A stretch of DNA of 64,000 bases, taken from Pseudooceanicola sp. GTDB lineage: Bacteria > Pseudomonadota > Alphaproteobacteria > Rhodobacterales > Rhodobacteraceae. Made by a program: the position numbers and the translations under genes. Shown in pieces: positions 55,913-64,000 of the stretch (its first letter is position 1; each line of letters opens with the position of its first letter). The stretch is taken from positions 62,001 to 126,000 of the forward strand of contig NZ_JARGNH010000004.1 in the NCBI RefSeq assembly GCF_029213205.1. The letters run 5' to 3'. Below the pieces are notes generated by a model. It made no database searches. It saw nothing but the letters and a program-made list of their open reading frames with translations, and had not been told where the DNA came from.

Positions 55913-56810
55913 GCCGTCACATGCTGGCCGGGTGATTGAATGGCCGACGCTGCTGTTGCTGGCGGGGTGCTATCTGGTCTGGATGGCCGCCACCACCTGG
56001 ATCGCGCTGCTGTGGCTGCCCGCCGGGATGGCACTGACCCTGCTCAGCATCACCTTGCACTCCTCGCTTTGTCATGAGGCGATCCACGGCCATCCGACCC
56101 AGGACAAACGGCTGAACGAGGCGCTGGTGTTTCCGGCGCTGGCGCTGTGCATTCCCTATCGGCGGTTCCGCGACAGCCATCTTGACCATCACCACGATTC
56201 AATCCTGACCGATCCCTATGACGACCCGGAAAGCAATTACTGGGATCCGGCGGTCTGGGCGTGGCTGCGTCCCTGGCAGCGGGCGGTGCTGCGCCTCAAC
56301 AATACCTTGGCCGGGCGGCTGCTGATTGGGCCGCTGGTCGGGCAATGGGCCTTTATGCGCGCCGATCTGGGCGACATCCGGCGGGGTCGGCGCGGGGTTC
56401 TGTCCGGCTGGCTCTGGCATATCCCGGCGCTGGCGCTGGTCATTCTGTGGTTGCTGCTGGTCGCCGATATGCCGATCTGGGCCTACTTCCTGTCGACCTA
56501 TGGCGCGCTGGCGATGTTGAAAATCCGCACGTTTCTGGAGCATCAGGCACATGAGCGTGCCCGTGGCCGCAGCGTTATCGTCGAGGATCGCGGCCCGCTG
56601 GCCCTGCTGTTTCTGAACAACAACCTGCATGCCGTGCATCATCTGCATCCGCGCACGGCCTGGTATCGGCTTCCAGCACTTTATCGCGACAACCGTGCCC
56701 GCTATCTGGGGCGCAATGGCGGCTATCGCTACCGGTCCTATGCCGAGGTGTTCCGGCGCTATTTCTTTAGCGCCAAGGATCCGGTGCCACATCCACTCTG
56801 GCCCTGGTAA
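55905..56810 (+). CDS. Membrane fatty-acid desaturase / hydroxylase
   Basis: 301 aa from ATG 55905. Histidine boxes: HEAIHGH, HLDHHH and HAVHHLH, the three-box di-iron desaturase pattern, with about four membrane segments. ESNYWDP after box 2 and FLEHQAHERARGRSVIVEDRG before box 3 set a desaturase subgroup common in Rhodobacteraceae. It could desaturate acyl chains or hydroxylate another lipid. It follows DUF2061 in one unit. Confidence 0.88.
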   Translation: MAEPSHAGRVIEWPTLLLLAGCYLVWMAATTWIALLWLPAGMALTLLSITLHSSLCHEAIHGHPTQDKRLNEALVFPALALCIPYRRFRDSHLDHHHDSILTDPYDDPESNYWDPAVWAWLRPWQRAVLRLNNTLAGRLLIGPLVGQWAFMRADLGDIRRGRRGVLSGWLWHIPALALVILWLLLVADMPIWAYFLSTYGALAMLKIRTFLEHQAHERARGRSVIVEDRGPLALLFLNNNLHAVHHLHPRTAWYRLPALYRDNRARYLGRNGGYRYRSYAEVFRRYFFSAKDPVPHPLWPW

Positions 56811-56833
56811 TAATTACCGGGCATAGATCGGCG

Positions 56834-57736
56834 ATGGAACCTTGGGTCTTGATCACCTTTGGCGCGGTCCTGTTTCAGACGACCCGCTTCATGTTGCAGA
56901 AAAAGCTGAGCGTGACAGCCCTGTCAGCCAGCGGCGCGACCTTTGCGCGCTTTATCTACTCGGCGCCGCTGACCGTGATTCTGGTGGCGGTTCTGCTGCA
57001 TCTCCGGGATCTGGACCTGCCCGCCTTCACACCGGCCTTCTGGGCCTATGCCTGGATCGGCGGGCTGACCCAGATCCTGGCGACGGTCTGTATCCTGCTG
57101 ATCTTCCGTAGCCGCAACTTTGCCGTCGGCATCACTCTGAAAAAGACCGAGGTGCTGCTGACCGCCTTTGTTTCGGTGCTGGTGCTGGGCGAGGGGGTGT
57201 CGCTGCAGGGGCTGGGCGCGATCATTATCGGGGTCACCGGGGTGCTGATCCTGTCGGAATTGCCGCAATCCGATGGCCCCTGGTGGCGCCGGTTGAACAA
57301 CCGTGCGGCGGGGCTGGGGATCGGGTCGGGGCTGTTGTTCGCCTTTTCCGGGGTCTGTTATCGCGGTGCGACGCTTGAAATCGCGTCGGATTCGGCGCTG
57401 ATCCGGGCGGCGGTGGCGCTGGCGGCGGTCGGGATGTCACAGCTGATCGGCATGTCGATCTGGCTGCGGCTGCGCGAACCAGGGCAGATCAGCCGGGTGC
57501 TGTCGGCCTGGCGCAGCGCCGGGTTGATCGGGCTGGCGTCACTGGCCGGATCACTGTGCTGGTTCACCGCCTTCACCCTGCAGAACGCCACCTATGTCTA
57601 TGCGGTCGGCCAGACCGAGGTGATCGTCAGCCTGCTGGCAGGCTATGCATTTTTCAGCGAACGGATCTCATCGCGCGAAGCCCTGGGCATCGCGCTGATC
57701 TCGGCCAGCGTGCTGGCGTTGATCTTTCTGCTTTAA
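56834..57736 (+). CDS. DMT-superfamily (EamA-type) permease
   Basis: 300 aa with about ten membrane helices. First-repeat motif RNFAVGITLKKTEVLLTAFVSVLVLGEGVS and second-repeat ATYVYAVGQTEVIVSLLAGYAFFSERIS are typical EamA segments. It differs from the 6.3-kb permease. The substrate is unknown. It begins 23 nt after the desaturase. Confidence 0.88.
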   Translation: MEPWVLITFGAVLFQTTRFMLQKKLSVTALSASGATFARFIYSAPLTVILVAVLLHLRDLDLPAFTPAFWAYAWIGGLTQILATVCILLIFRSRNFAVGITLKKTEVLLTAFVSVLVLGEGVSLQGLGAIIIGVTGVLILSELPQSDGPWWRRLNNRAAGLGIGSGLLFAFSGVCYRGATLEIASDSALIRAAVALAAVGMSQLIGMSIWLRLREPGQISRVLSAWRSAGLIGLASLAGSLCWFTAFTLQNATYVYAVGQTEVIVSLLAGYAFFSERISSREALGIALISASVLALIFLL

Positions 57737-57744
57737 CCGCAGTT

Positions 57745-58449
57745 TCAGCCGGTTGGATCGTTGCGCTTGATCTGGCCCTTGAGCCGGGAAAAGGCGCGGT
57801 TCTGGTCGTTGTTGGAAAAGAACGGCACCGATTCAGGCGGGCTCGGATCATGGGCGCGCTGTTCGACCTCGGCCAGCACCACCTCGGTGATGAACGGCAG
57901 ATCGAATTCCCGCGCCTTGGCCAGCGGGATCCATTGCAGTAGCGACAATTCATCGGATGCGCGCGAGAAATCGTCGGGGTCGCTTTGCAGTTTTTCGGCA
58001 TCGGTCAGAAAGAACCGGGCGTCGAAGCGGCGCGGACGTCCCGGCGGGGTGATCGCACGGAACACGAATTGCAGGTGGCTGGCGTCCGGTAGATGGCCGG
58101 TGGCGGCGAAATCGGCCCAATCCGCATGTGGGGCGCCGGGCCAATCTCCGGGTCGGCCGAGGATCTGACCGGTCTCTTCCCACAATTCACGGATCGCGGC
58201 GGCAGCCAGCGCGTGGCTCATATCACCTTCGCAGTTTTCGCACAGCCGCTCGACACAGGGCGAGGGCACCGGTGCCGCCAATGGGGCGTCCCCGTCATCG
58301 GCATCGACGGCGCCGCCGGGAAACACGAACATCGACGGCATGAACACCGCCTTGGCGCCACGTTGCCCCATCAGCACCTTGGGTTCGGTGGCGCGGTCGC
58401 GCAGGACAATGATGGTGGCGGCGTTGCGGACAGCGGTCTTGTCGATCAT
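57745..58449 (-). CDS. NUDIX hydrolase, NUDT19-like
   Basis: 234 aa from ATG 58449 (MIDKTAVRNAATIIVLRD). The Nudix box is incomplete in classical spacing but has AAIRELWEETGQIL (REx2EExG). MPSMFVFPGGAVDADD and FDARFFLTD are as in the NUDT19/CoA-diphosphatase-like group. A sizeable insertion separates the PGG strand from the Nudix helix (about residues 52-85), including CENCEGDMS. Substrate unassigned. Confidence 0.88.
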   Translation of the reverse strand: MIDKTAVRNAATIIVLRDRATEPKVLMGQRGAKAVFMPSMFVFPGGAVDADDGDAPLAAPVPSPCVERLCENCEGDMSHALAAAAIRELWEETGQILGRPGDWPGAPHADWADFAATGHLPDASHLQFVFRAITPPGRPRRFDARFFLTDAEKLQSDPDDFSRASDELSLLQWIPLAKAREFDLPFITEVVLAEVEQRAHDPSPPESVPFFSNNDQNRAFSRLKGQIKRNDPTG

Positions 58450-58568
58450 CGGGGCGTGGTTTCCTTGGGTGTCGGATGTTTCCGGACGGCGGCGCGCCCG
58501 TTTCCGGATCCTATCCCTGTCATCGGGGCGTGCCAAGCGTTGACTGGTCGTTCGGCAAGGATATGTAC

Positions 58569-59006
58569 TCAACCTCTGGGAACGGCGCTGAACCCATGCA
58601 TCCTACGGGCCCATTGAAACGCCACCAACGCCCCCTTGAGGCGCGGCAGCAGGAACAGCGACAGGCCTACGGTCGCGACCAGGAACACGGTGAGCAGCAC
58701 CAGCGGCTCGGGCCGAAAGGTGGTGAAGGCGACGAGCAGGGCCGGTGCGGTCAGGTGGCCGACGATCAGAATGGTCAGATAGGCGGGGCCGTCATCGGCG
58801 CGATGATGGCTAAAGTCTTCCTGACAGACCGGGCAATGATCGCGCACCTTCAGAAACCCTTTGAACATCGGGCCGGAATTGCAATTCGGGCAGCGGCGTC
58901 GAAAACCAGACCAGACCGCGCGTTTCGTATTGCGCTCGGGCGTGGTGGAGGGGATCGCAGATATTGTATCGCGCTCGGGCGCGGTGGAGGGGATGGCCTG
59001 GGTCAT
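58569..59006 (-). CDS. DUF983 zinc-ribbon membrane protein
   Basis: 145 aa from ATG 59006, chosen for the GGAAAGAG site; ATG 59033 would add 9 residues. A zinc ribbon RRRCPNCNSGPMFKGFLKVRDHCPVCQED (CxxC...CxxC) is followed by two membrane helices. The N-terminus carries an in-frame 39-bp duplication giving IPSTAPERDT and IPSTTPERNT. DUF983 proteins occur near cytochrome oxidase genes; function unknown. Confidence 0.9.
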   Translation of the reverse strand: MTQAIPSTAPERDTISAIPSTTPERNTKRAVWSGFRRRCPNCNSGPMFKGFLKVRDHCPVCQEDFSHHRADDGPAYLTILIVGHLTAPALLVAFTTFRPEPLVLLTVFLVATVGLSLFLLPRLKGALVAFQWARRMHGFSAVPRG

Positions 59007-59206
59007 CGGGGCTCTCTTTCCTGGGGCTGACATTAAAGTATGTCAATTCACGCCGGATGAAAGGTGGCGGATTGTCCCCTGCGGCGGCGTGTCGCGAAAA
59101 ATAAAAAATTCGACGGGCAGCGACGGAAACCCATTCCCGGCCCGTATGAGATTACAGAAAGCGGACATCAGAGGCCGGTTTCAATAGACATCTTGAGGAG
59201 TTTTCG

Positions 59207-59773
59207 ATGTTCAATCGCACGATACTTTTGGCTGGCGTTGCCGGGTTGGCAGTTCTGGCAGGCAGTGTTTCGGTTTCGGCTGACGACCGTGGCGCCCGGC
59301 GGCATGGCCCCAAGATCGACTTCAGCGAAGTCGACACCAACAGCGACGGCAAGCTGAGCCAGGACGAATTGAAAGCCCATGCGGTCGCACGTTTTGCCAA
59401 GGCCGACACCGATGGCGACGGCATGCTCAGCAGCGCTGAGCTGGTTGCCCAGGCCGAGGCCCGCGCCGATCAGGCACGCAGCAAGCGTTTTGATCGGATG
59501 GCCGAGCGGATGCTGAACCGCGCCGATGACAACAAGGACGGCAATCTCAGCATGGAAGAAATGATGCCGGCCGACCGCGACCAGGCGCGGATGTTCGACC
59601 GGCTGGATCGCGACGATGACGGCGCGATCTCCGAACAGGAATTCGCCCAGATGCAAGAGCGGTCCAAGGGCCGGGGCGACCGGGACCATGACCAGAAGCG
59701 GGGTGAGCACCGCAAGGGTGACGGTGATCACGGCCAGGGTATGAAATGGCGCAACGCGCCTGACAACAACTGA
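59207..59773 (+). CDS. Secreted four-EF-hand calcium-binding protein
   Basis: 188 aa with signal peptide (TILLAGVAGLAVLAGSVSVSA). Four loops: DTNSDGKLSQDE, DTDGDGMLSSAE, DDNKDGNLSMEE and DRDDDGAISEQE, all with Ca-ligand positions intact. The C-terminus is charged and His/Asp/Lys-rich. The GAGG site precedes ATG 59207. It lies 111 bp ahead of an ECF sigma factor and may be its target or sensor partner; calmodulin-like periplasmic proteins near such modules are frequent. Confidence 0.93.
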   Translation: MFNRTILLAGVAGLAVLAGSVSVSADDRGARRHGPKIDFSEVDTNSDGKLSQDELKAHAVARFAKADTDGDGMLSSAELVAQAEARADQARSKRFDRMAERMLNRADDNKDGNLSMEEMMPADRDQARMFDRLDRDDDGAISEQEFAQMQERSKGRGDRDHDQKRGEHRKGDGDHGQGMKWRNAPDNN

Positions 59774-59884
59774 GCCGTGTGAGCGGGGTCCGATCGCATT
59801 CCCCACGGGTCGGGCCTCGCTTTGATCCCTCGGCACCGCCGGGGGATTGCCCGCCAAGCCGCAACCGGATACCCCCAACGGACG

Positions 59885-60478
59885 ATGCCGGATATGCCCC
59901 TCGACGCGCTAAGCAACCTGAACGACGACGCGCTATTGGTGCTTTATGCCAATGGTGATCCGGCGGCGGCGCGGCTGTTGACCGACCGGCTCGGCCCGCG
60001 GGTCTATGCCCATGCGGCACGGCTGATCGGCGATCGCAGCGAGGCCGAGGACATCGCGCAAGAGGCGATGCTGCGGCTGTGGCGGATGGCGCCGGATTGG
60101 CGTCCGGGCGAGGCCAAGGTGACAACCTGGCTTTACCGGGTCACCGCCAATCTCTGCACCGATCGGCTGCGCAAGGCGCGCGGCGGTCACAAGGGGCTGG
60201 ACGAGGCCGCAGATCCGGCTGACGACAGCCCGAGCGCAGCACAGGCGATGCAGGACAAGCACCGCCGCGCGGCGCTGGATGCAGCCCTGGGCCAATTGCC
60301 GGAACGGCAACGCCAGGCGGTGGTCCTGCGCCATATCGAAGGTCTCGCCAATCCGGAGATTGCCGAGATCATGGAGATCAGCGCCGAGGCGGTTGAATCA
60401 CTGACCGCCCGGGGCAAACGGGCGCTGACTGCCATTCTGGCGGATCGGCGCGAGGAATTGGGGTATCGTGATGAGTGA
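59885..60478 (+). CDS. ECF-type RNA polymerase sigma factor
   Basis: 197 aa from ATG 59885. Region 2: LIGDRSEAEDIAQEAMLRLWRMAPDWRPGEAKVTTWLYRVTANLCTDRLR. Region 4: LPERQRQAVVLRHIEGLANPEIAEIMEISAEAVESLTARGKRAL. Of the ECF group, with a short linker (KGLDEAADPADDSPSAA). Overlaps the next gene by 8 nt, which suits a sigma/anti-sigma pair. Confidence 0.94.
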   Translation: MPDMPLDALSNLNDDALLVLYANGDPAAARLLTDRLGPRVYAHAARLIGDRSEAEDIAQEAMLRLWRMAPDWRPGEAKVTTWLYRVTANLCTDRLRKARGGHKGLDEAADPADDSPSAAQAMQDKHRRAALDAALGQLPERQRQAVVLRHIEGLANPEIAEIMEISAEAVESLTARGKRALTAILADRREELGYRDE

Positions 60479-60893
60479 CAGAACCGGACCCGGATGGATG
60501 GACCCCGAGCGGATGGACCCCGAGCGGATGGACCATGACCTCGATCAGCTGTTCGCCACGGCGCGTGACACCGCGCCGGAGCTGCCCGACAGCCTGGCGG
60601 CGCGGATGGTTGAGGATGCGCTGGCGGTCCAGGCAGAGGCTCTGACCAGCCCTGCGGTTGAGCGCCCGGTGCTGCGGATCGGGATATTCAGGCAATTTCT
60701 GGCGTTGCTCGGCGGCTGGCCGGCGATGGCTGGTCTGGCCACCGCTACCGTCGCCGGGATCTGGATCGGGATGAGCCCGCCGACGATCCTGACCGAAGGC
60801 GCCTCGGCCCTTGGCTGGCAGAGCGTCAGCGGCGAGGACGCCTATCTGGTGGATACGATGTCGATCTTTGATACGCTGGCCGGTGAAGGATAG
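60471..60893 (+). CDS. Single-pass membrane protein, probable anti-sigma partner
   Basis: 140 aa from ATG 60471 (a GTG lies one codon before). The cytosolic part has a helix LDQLFATARDTAPELPDSLAARMVEDALAVQ, then one membrane helix near residues 82-103 (LLGGWPAMAGLATATVAGIWIG) and a short periplasmic tail. The N-terminus contains a 15-bp tandem repeat (60498-60527) giving MDPERMDPER. No zinc anti-sigma motif is visible; the partner role rests on position and topology. Confidence 0.75.
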   Translation: MSDRTGPGWMDPERMDPERMDHDLDQLFATARDTAPELPDSLAARMVEDALAVQAEALTSPAVERPVLRIGIFRQFLALLGGWPAMAGLATATVAGIWIGMSPPTILTEGASALGWQSVSGEDAYLVDTMSIFDTLAGEG

Positions 60894-60902
60894 GACGCAC
60901 AG

Positions 60903-61409
60903 ATGAGCGACAGACAAAACCTGGCCCCGGAACCTGAGGCCCCGAAAGCGCCGCGCCTGTGGCTGCGCCTGGTGCTGTTCGGCTCGCTGGCGCTGAACCT
61001 GTTGGTGGTGGGCGCGGTTGGCGGCATGCTGGTCTTTGGCCCGCCCGAAGGCCGTGATCGGCCGCCACGCAGCGACCGGATCGGCGGACCACTGACCCAA
61101 GCGCTGACCCATGAGGACCGCCGCGATATCGGTCGCGCCCTGCGCGAGGCCTATCGCGGCGGCCGCCCCGACCGTGGGGCGATGCGCGACGAATACCAAC
61201 GGGTGATCGCGGCGCTGCGCAGCGATCCCTTTGATGCCGACGAGATCGCCGACAGCCTGTCGCGCCAGCTCGGCGCCGCGACCGAGCGTCAGAAGGTCGG
61301 GCAGGAGATCCTGCTGGATCACCTGCGCCAGATGAGTGTCGCAGAGCGCGCGGCTTATGCCGACCGGCTGCAAGAGGGGCTGCGCCACGACCGGAAACGC
61401 GACGATTGA
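60903..61409 (+). CDS. Membrane-anchored metal-resist (Spy/CpxP/CnrX-like) periplasmic sensor
   Basis: 168 aa: one membrane helix (LWLRLVLFGSLALNLLVVGAVGGML), then a helical periplasmic domain with QALTHEDRRDIGRALREAYRGG and ILLDHLRQMSVAERAAYADRLQEGL, the Metal_resist (periplasmic heavy-metal sensor) pattern. Starts 9 nt after the anti-sigma-like gene. In CnrYXH-type systems such a protein senses metal and signals through the anti-sigma; by analogy this may sense metals or envelope stress. Confidence 0.85.
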   Translation: MSDRQNLAPEPEAPKAPRLWLRLVLFGSLALNLLVVGAVGGMLVFGPPEGRDRPPRSDRIGGPLTQALTHEDRRDIGRALREAYRGGRPDRGAMRDEYQRVIAALRSDPFDADEIADSLSRQLGAATERQKVGQEILLDHLRQMSVAERAAYADRLQEGLRHDRKRDD

Positions 61410-61467
61410 ATTCCCGCGCCCGTGAGTTGCCGCGCCTGCGCCCGCATCGGTCGGGCGCGGTGCCGCG

Positions 61468-62856
61468 CTACCCCATCCGCGCCAGCTCCACCCGGTTGCG
61501 TCCCGTACCCTTGGCGGCGTAGAGCGCCCGATCCGCCTGTTCCAGCATCTGGCTGACCTGATCGGCGGCGTCCCCCCCCGGCTGCGCCACCTTCACGCAA
61601 ATTCCGATGCTGGTGGTGATCTGGATGCGCCGGGTCTGTCCGGCAACCGCGATCGGGGTTTCGGCCAGGCGCAGGCGCAGCCGGTCGGCAACCAGATGCG
61701 CCTCGGCCCGGCCGGTGTCGGGCATCACGATCAGGAATTCCTCTCCGCCAAAGCGCGCCACCAGATCGCCCGCCCTGAGATTGTCGCGCAGCAGGTCGGC
61801 GACCAGGATCAGCACCCGATCGCCCGCCTTGTGGCCATGGGTGTCATTGACCGCCTTGAAGTGATCGATATCGGCCAGAACCACCGCAAACGGGCGCTGG
61901 CTGGCGGCGGATTCGACGGCCAGACGTTCCAGGAATGGCTCCGCATAGCGGCGGTTGTAGAGGCCGGTCAGCGCATCGGTGACCGAGGCGCGCAATCCGT
62001 CCTGCATCCGTCGGCGCATCCGGTCGGCCAGCTTCTTGCGACGCAGCAGGGCATTGATCCGCGCCGCCGCTTCGCCCGGGTCAAAGCCGCCGGTCATCAC
62101 CGCGCTGGCGCCGCGATCCAGCGCGTCGGCGAGGGCCGGGTTGGTATCCTGAGCGGCGATCAGCAGGATTTCTGCATGCCGCGAGGCCGGGCGGGCGCGC
62201 AGATCGGCGATCAGCTGCTGCAGCGTTTCCAGCGGCAACGTGTCAACCGCCAGCACCACCACATCGGCGCTGCCCTCGGCACGCAGCCAGCATCGTGCCG
62301 CCTCGGTGTCAAAGGGCCGGAATTGCTGCCGGGTCACCTGGTCCAACGCGGTTTTCCAGGCCCTTGCGGTGCCGCCCGAGCAGGCGATCAGAGCGACATG
62401 ACCCGGATCCTCGAACGGCGCCGGGGCTTCGGCCAGGCCAAAACTGCGCTCGGTGGTTTCGCGCAAGGCCAGCGCCTCTTCGGTGCCGCGCGCGCGGATC
62501 AGCGCGCGCAGCCGTGCGGTCTGCAGCATTGCGGGCTGCCCCCGGGTGAACACATCATCGGCCCCGGAATTGAGCAGGCAGGCACGGTTGGCGCCATCGG
62601 GATCGCCAGTCAGCACGATCAGCGCCGCCGCCACAGTGCCCGGACGGCTGCGAAATCTGGCGCAGAGATCCGCCGTTTGCCAATCCGGCAAGCCGTCAGA
62701 GATCAGCACCACATCGGGAGATTGCCGCGCGGCAATCTCAAGCGCCTGTTCGCCGCTGGAGGCGATGAGCACCTGGGAAAAGGCGGCGGACAACAGCACT
62801 CTATTGACAATGCGGTTGGTCGCCGTTTCTTCGGCGAGCAGGATCGTGCCGCTCAT
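61468..62856 (-). CDS. PleD-like diguanylate cyclase with degenerate receiver domains
   Basis: 462 aa: REC (1-125), REC-like (150-280), GGDEF (295-460). The active site is RFGGEEFLIVM, and the inhibitory I-site is RAGD five residues before it, so c-di-GMP synthesis with feedback is expected. In the first REC the phospho-acceptor position reads VVLISDGLP (S53, with D54 next), and in the second VVVLAVDTLP. Classical phosphorylation may be lost or shifted by one. Convergent with the sigma module, divergent from DUF3572. Confidence 0.93.
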   Translation of the reverse strand: MSGTILLAEETATNRIVNRVLLSAAFSQVLIASSGEQALEIAARQSPDVVLISDGLPDWQTADLCARFRSRPGTVAAALIVLTGDPDGANRACLLNSGADDVFTRGQPAMLQTARLRALIRARGTEEALALRETTERSFGLAEAPAPFEDPGHVALIACSGGTARAWKTALDQVTRQQFRPFDTEAARCWLRAEGSADVVVLAVDTLPLETLQQLIADLRARPASRHAEILLIAAQDTNPALADALDRGASAVMTGGFDPGEAAARINALLRRKKLADRMRRRMQDGLRASVTDALTGLYNRRYAEPFLERLAVESAASQRPFAVVLADIDHFKAVNDTHGHKAGDRVLILVADLLRDNLRAGDLVARFGGEEFLIVMPDTGRAEAHLVADRLRLRLAETPIAVAGQTRRIQITTSIGICVKVAQPGGDAADQVSQMLEQADRALYAAKGTGRNRVELARMG

Positions 62857-62967
62857 CGCCTGGGACTTTCCGCTGTTGGTTACGATTGGATCATCTTTTG
62901 TAGTTAAAGGTTAACGTTTCCTTTCATTACGCAGGCTATAGGGGAGCATCAGGGGGATTTGCACAAA

Positions 62968-63246
62968 ATGTCGCAGGAAAATGCCGAAACCATCGCTCTG
63001 ACCTGCCTCGCCTGGCTGGTCGGTGATGAGGATCTTTTGCCGGTGTTTCAGAATGCCTCGGGCGCCAGCGCCGAGGATCTGCGGCAACGTATGGGCGAAC
63101 CGGGCTTTCTGGCCTCTGTACTTGAATTTCTGACCATGGACGATGCCTGGGTGATCCGCTGCTGTGACGCCAACGGGCTGGCCTATGAACAGCCGATGAT
63201 GGCCCTGGCGATGCTGCAAGGCGAATCGCGAACCCATTGGACTTGA
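62968..63246 (+). CDS. DUF3572 protein
   Basis: 92 aa from ATG 62968 with CAGGGGGA upstream. DUF3572 family: SQENAETIALTCLAWLVGDEDLLPVFQNASG, FLASVLEFLTMDDAWVIRCCDANGL. A small helical cytosolic protein of alphaproteobacteria, commonly beside pleD/divK-type genes. No known function. Confidence 0.9.
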   Translation: MSQENAETIALTCLAWLVGDEDLLPVFQNASGASAEDLRQRMGEPGFLASVLEFLTMDDAWVIRCCDANGLAYEQPMMALAMLQGESRTHWT

Positions 63247-63287
63247 AGCGATTTTCGGGCTTGGTTTGCGGGCCTGATTTGCGGGGC

Positions 63288-63803
63288 CTACAGGGTCTTC
63301 AGGTCGCGCAATTCACGATCAATCAACTGTTTCAGCACGACCTGATCCGCCGGGTCGAGGCGCGCGGCCATTCTGGTGGCATTGTCGCGGGCGATCGGGC
63401 CGCCCGCGGCCAGCGCCCTGGTTCCGGCTTCGGTCAGGGTCACCCGCCTTGTGCGCCGGTCGCCCTCACCTGAGGTGCGGTCCAGCAGGCCGTTCGACTC
63501 CAGCAGGCGCAGCGCGCGCGAGGTGGCGGTGCGGTCGATGCCGATGAACTGGGCGATGTCCGAGGGCTGGCACAGCCCCTCATTGCCGACCGCCAGCAGC
63601 ACGCACCAGGTGATCCGGGTCAGGCCGAGCGGGCGCAGTCCCTCGTCCAGCCGTCGCTCTTGCTGGCGCGCGGCGATCGACAGGCGATATCCGGGAGAGT
63701 CGTGAAGGCGATAGGCTGTGTCCGGCATGGGATCAGCGGTATCGGCTGCGGCAGGTTTGTCAATGTGCTGCCACCACTTGCCGTCCTTCTGGGCAGGCGC
63801 CAT
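63288..63803 (-). CDS. MarR-family transcriptional regulator
   Basis: 171 aa. Winged HTH about residues 60-135: LTRITWCVLLAVGNEGLCQPSDIAQFIGIDRTATSRALRLLESNGLLDRTSGEGDRRTRRVTLTEAG, with the wing DRRTRR. MarR dimers usually repress a divergent gene and release on small aromatic ligands. The neighbouring HAD gene starts only 36 bp away on the other strand. ATG 63803 is taken; an internal Met at residue 26 is possible. Confidence 0.93.
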   Translation of the reverse strand: MAPAQKDGKWWQHIDKPAAADTADPMPDTAYRLHDSPGYRLSIAARQQERRLDEGLRPLGLTRITWCVLLAVGNEGLCQPSDIAQFIGIDRTATSRALRLLESNGLLDRTSGEGDRRTRRVTLTEAGTRALAAGGPIARDNATRMAARLDPADQVVLKQLIDRELRDLKTL

Positions 63804-63839
63804 GTTGCAGGCGATGAGGCAGCTGGCAGAGGGCAGAAC

Positions 63840-64000
63840 ATGAAGGTGGATGCGATCCTATTTGACAAGGACGGCACCCTGTTCGATTTCGCCGCCACCT
63901 GGAACGTCTGGGCCGGGGCGATCATCACCGAAACCGCGGGCGGCGATGTCGCGACGGCACAGCGGGTGGCGGATGCGCTGCGCTATGACCTGGGTGCGGC
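63840..64000 (+). CDS. HAD-family hydrolase (phosphoglycolate phosphatase-like), cut by window end
   Basis: Begins ATG 63840 after AGAGGGCAGA. 53 residues visible: MKVDAILFDKDGTLFDFAATW, with HAD motif I FDKDGT (nucleophile Asp and acid Asp), then the start of the helical cap. The FDKDGTL form with Lys is seen in one Gph-like branch. Substrate not determinable. Divergent from the MarR gene. Confidence 0.9.
   Translation, partial: MKVDAILFDKDGTLFDFAATWNVWAGAIITETAGGDVATAQRVADALRYDLGA

Noticed and set aside
59125-59147. ECF-type promoter (GGAAAC...CGTAT) before the EF-hand gene
   Set aside because: The spacing is only 11 nt where about 16 is expected; not supported.

Overview
The window looks like core chromosome of a high-GC alphaproteobacterium of the Rhodobacteraceae/Paracoccaceae group (Rhodobacter/Paracoccus relatives). 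The reasons are the urease order ureD-A-B-C-E-F-G, a SAM-II (SAM-alpha) riboswitch ahead of metZ, the block glyS / DUF6446-like / glyQ / protease-like / ppdK / cell-wall hydrolase / folB / folP / glmM, an Fnr-type box ahead of ctaD, and G/C-ending codons throughout. No phage, plasmid, CRISPR array or antiviral island was seen. The only mobile-element trace is a decayed IS3-family transposase beside a tRNA-Leu.

Layout. 1-10.5 kb: purD (cut by the left edge), xseA, a small secreted protein, an AlkB-like membrane di-iron hydroxylase, ftsY, a DMT permease, yciB/ispZ, a glutathione transferase, then metZ with its own promoter, riboswitch and terminator-like stem. 10.5-18.1 kb: folE2, behind a promoter whose -10 sits in a perfect dyad, followed by the urease operon. 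Four extra small genes sit inside the urease operon: a possible 37-aa ORF before ureB, a 99-aa protein between ureB and ureC, a DUF1127 protein between ureC and ureE, and a 130-aa protein coupled by 4-nt overlaps to ureF and ureG. 18.1-32.2 kb: trkH, glyS/glyQ with a membrane-anchored protein between them, a SPOR/peptidoglycan-binding protein with a protease fold that has lost its catalytic triad, a divergent pyruvate phosphate dikinase, a SleB-type hydrolase, folB-folP and glmM. 32.2-41.1 kb: ilvC divergent from two coupled Lrp/AsnC regulators, a UbiH-type monooxygenase, a HAD nucleotidase divergent from a GntR regulator, a GspE_N-GT2 glycosyltransferase, carA and yqeY. 41.1-48.4 kb: a mesaconyl-CoA hydratase-like protein, a tandem repeat with a hairpin, ctaD, DUF2244, lipB, a secreted peptidoglycan-binding protein, tRNA-Leu(GAG) and the IS3 remnant. 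48.4-64 kb: metG, an SDR, an aldo/keto reductase lacking its catalytic Lys, a carnitine-to-glycine-betaine gene pair facing an XRE regulator, DUF2061 plus a desaturase/hydroxylase, a second DMT permease, a NUDIX hydrolase, DUF983, an EF-hand / ECF sigma / membrane protein / metal-resist module, a PleD-like diguanylate cyclase with degenerate receiver domains, DUF3572, a MarR regulator and a HAD hydrolase cut by the right edge.

Working together. Urease genes encode subunits (A, B, C) and the nickel-insertion machinery (D, E, F, G) as one polycistron. The carnitine pair predicts L-carnitine to 3-dehydrocarnitine to betainyl-CoA plus acetoacetate to glycine betaine. folE2, folB and folP cover parts of folate synthesis. 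The EF-hand/sigma/metal-resist group looks like an envelope-stress module. No complete new system can be proven from this sequence. The best leads for undescribed biology are the unassigned small genes inside the urease operon (above all the coupled 130-aa gene), the dead-protease family, and the sigma/EF-hand module.
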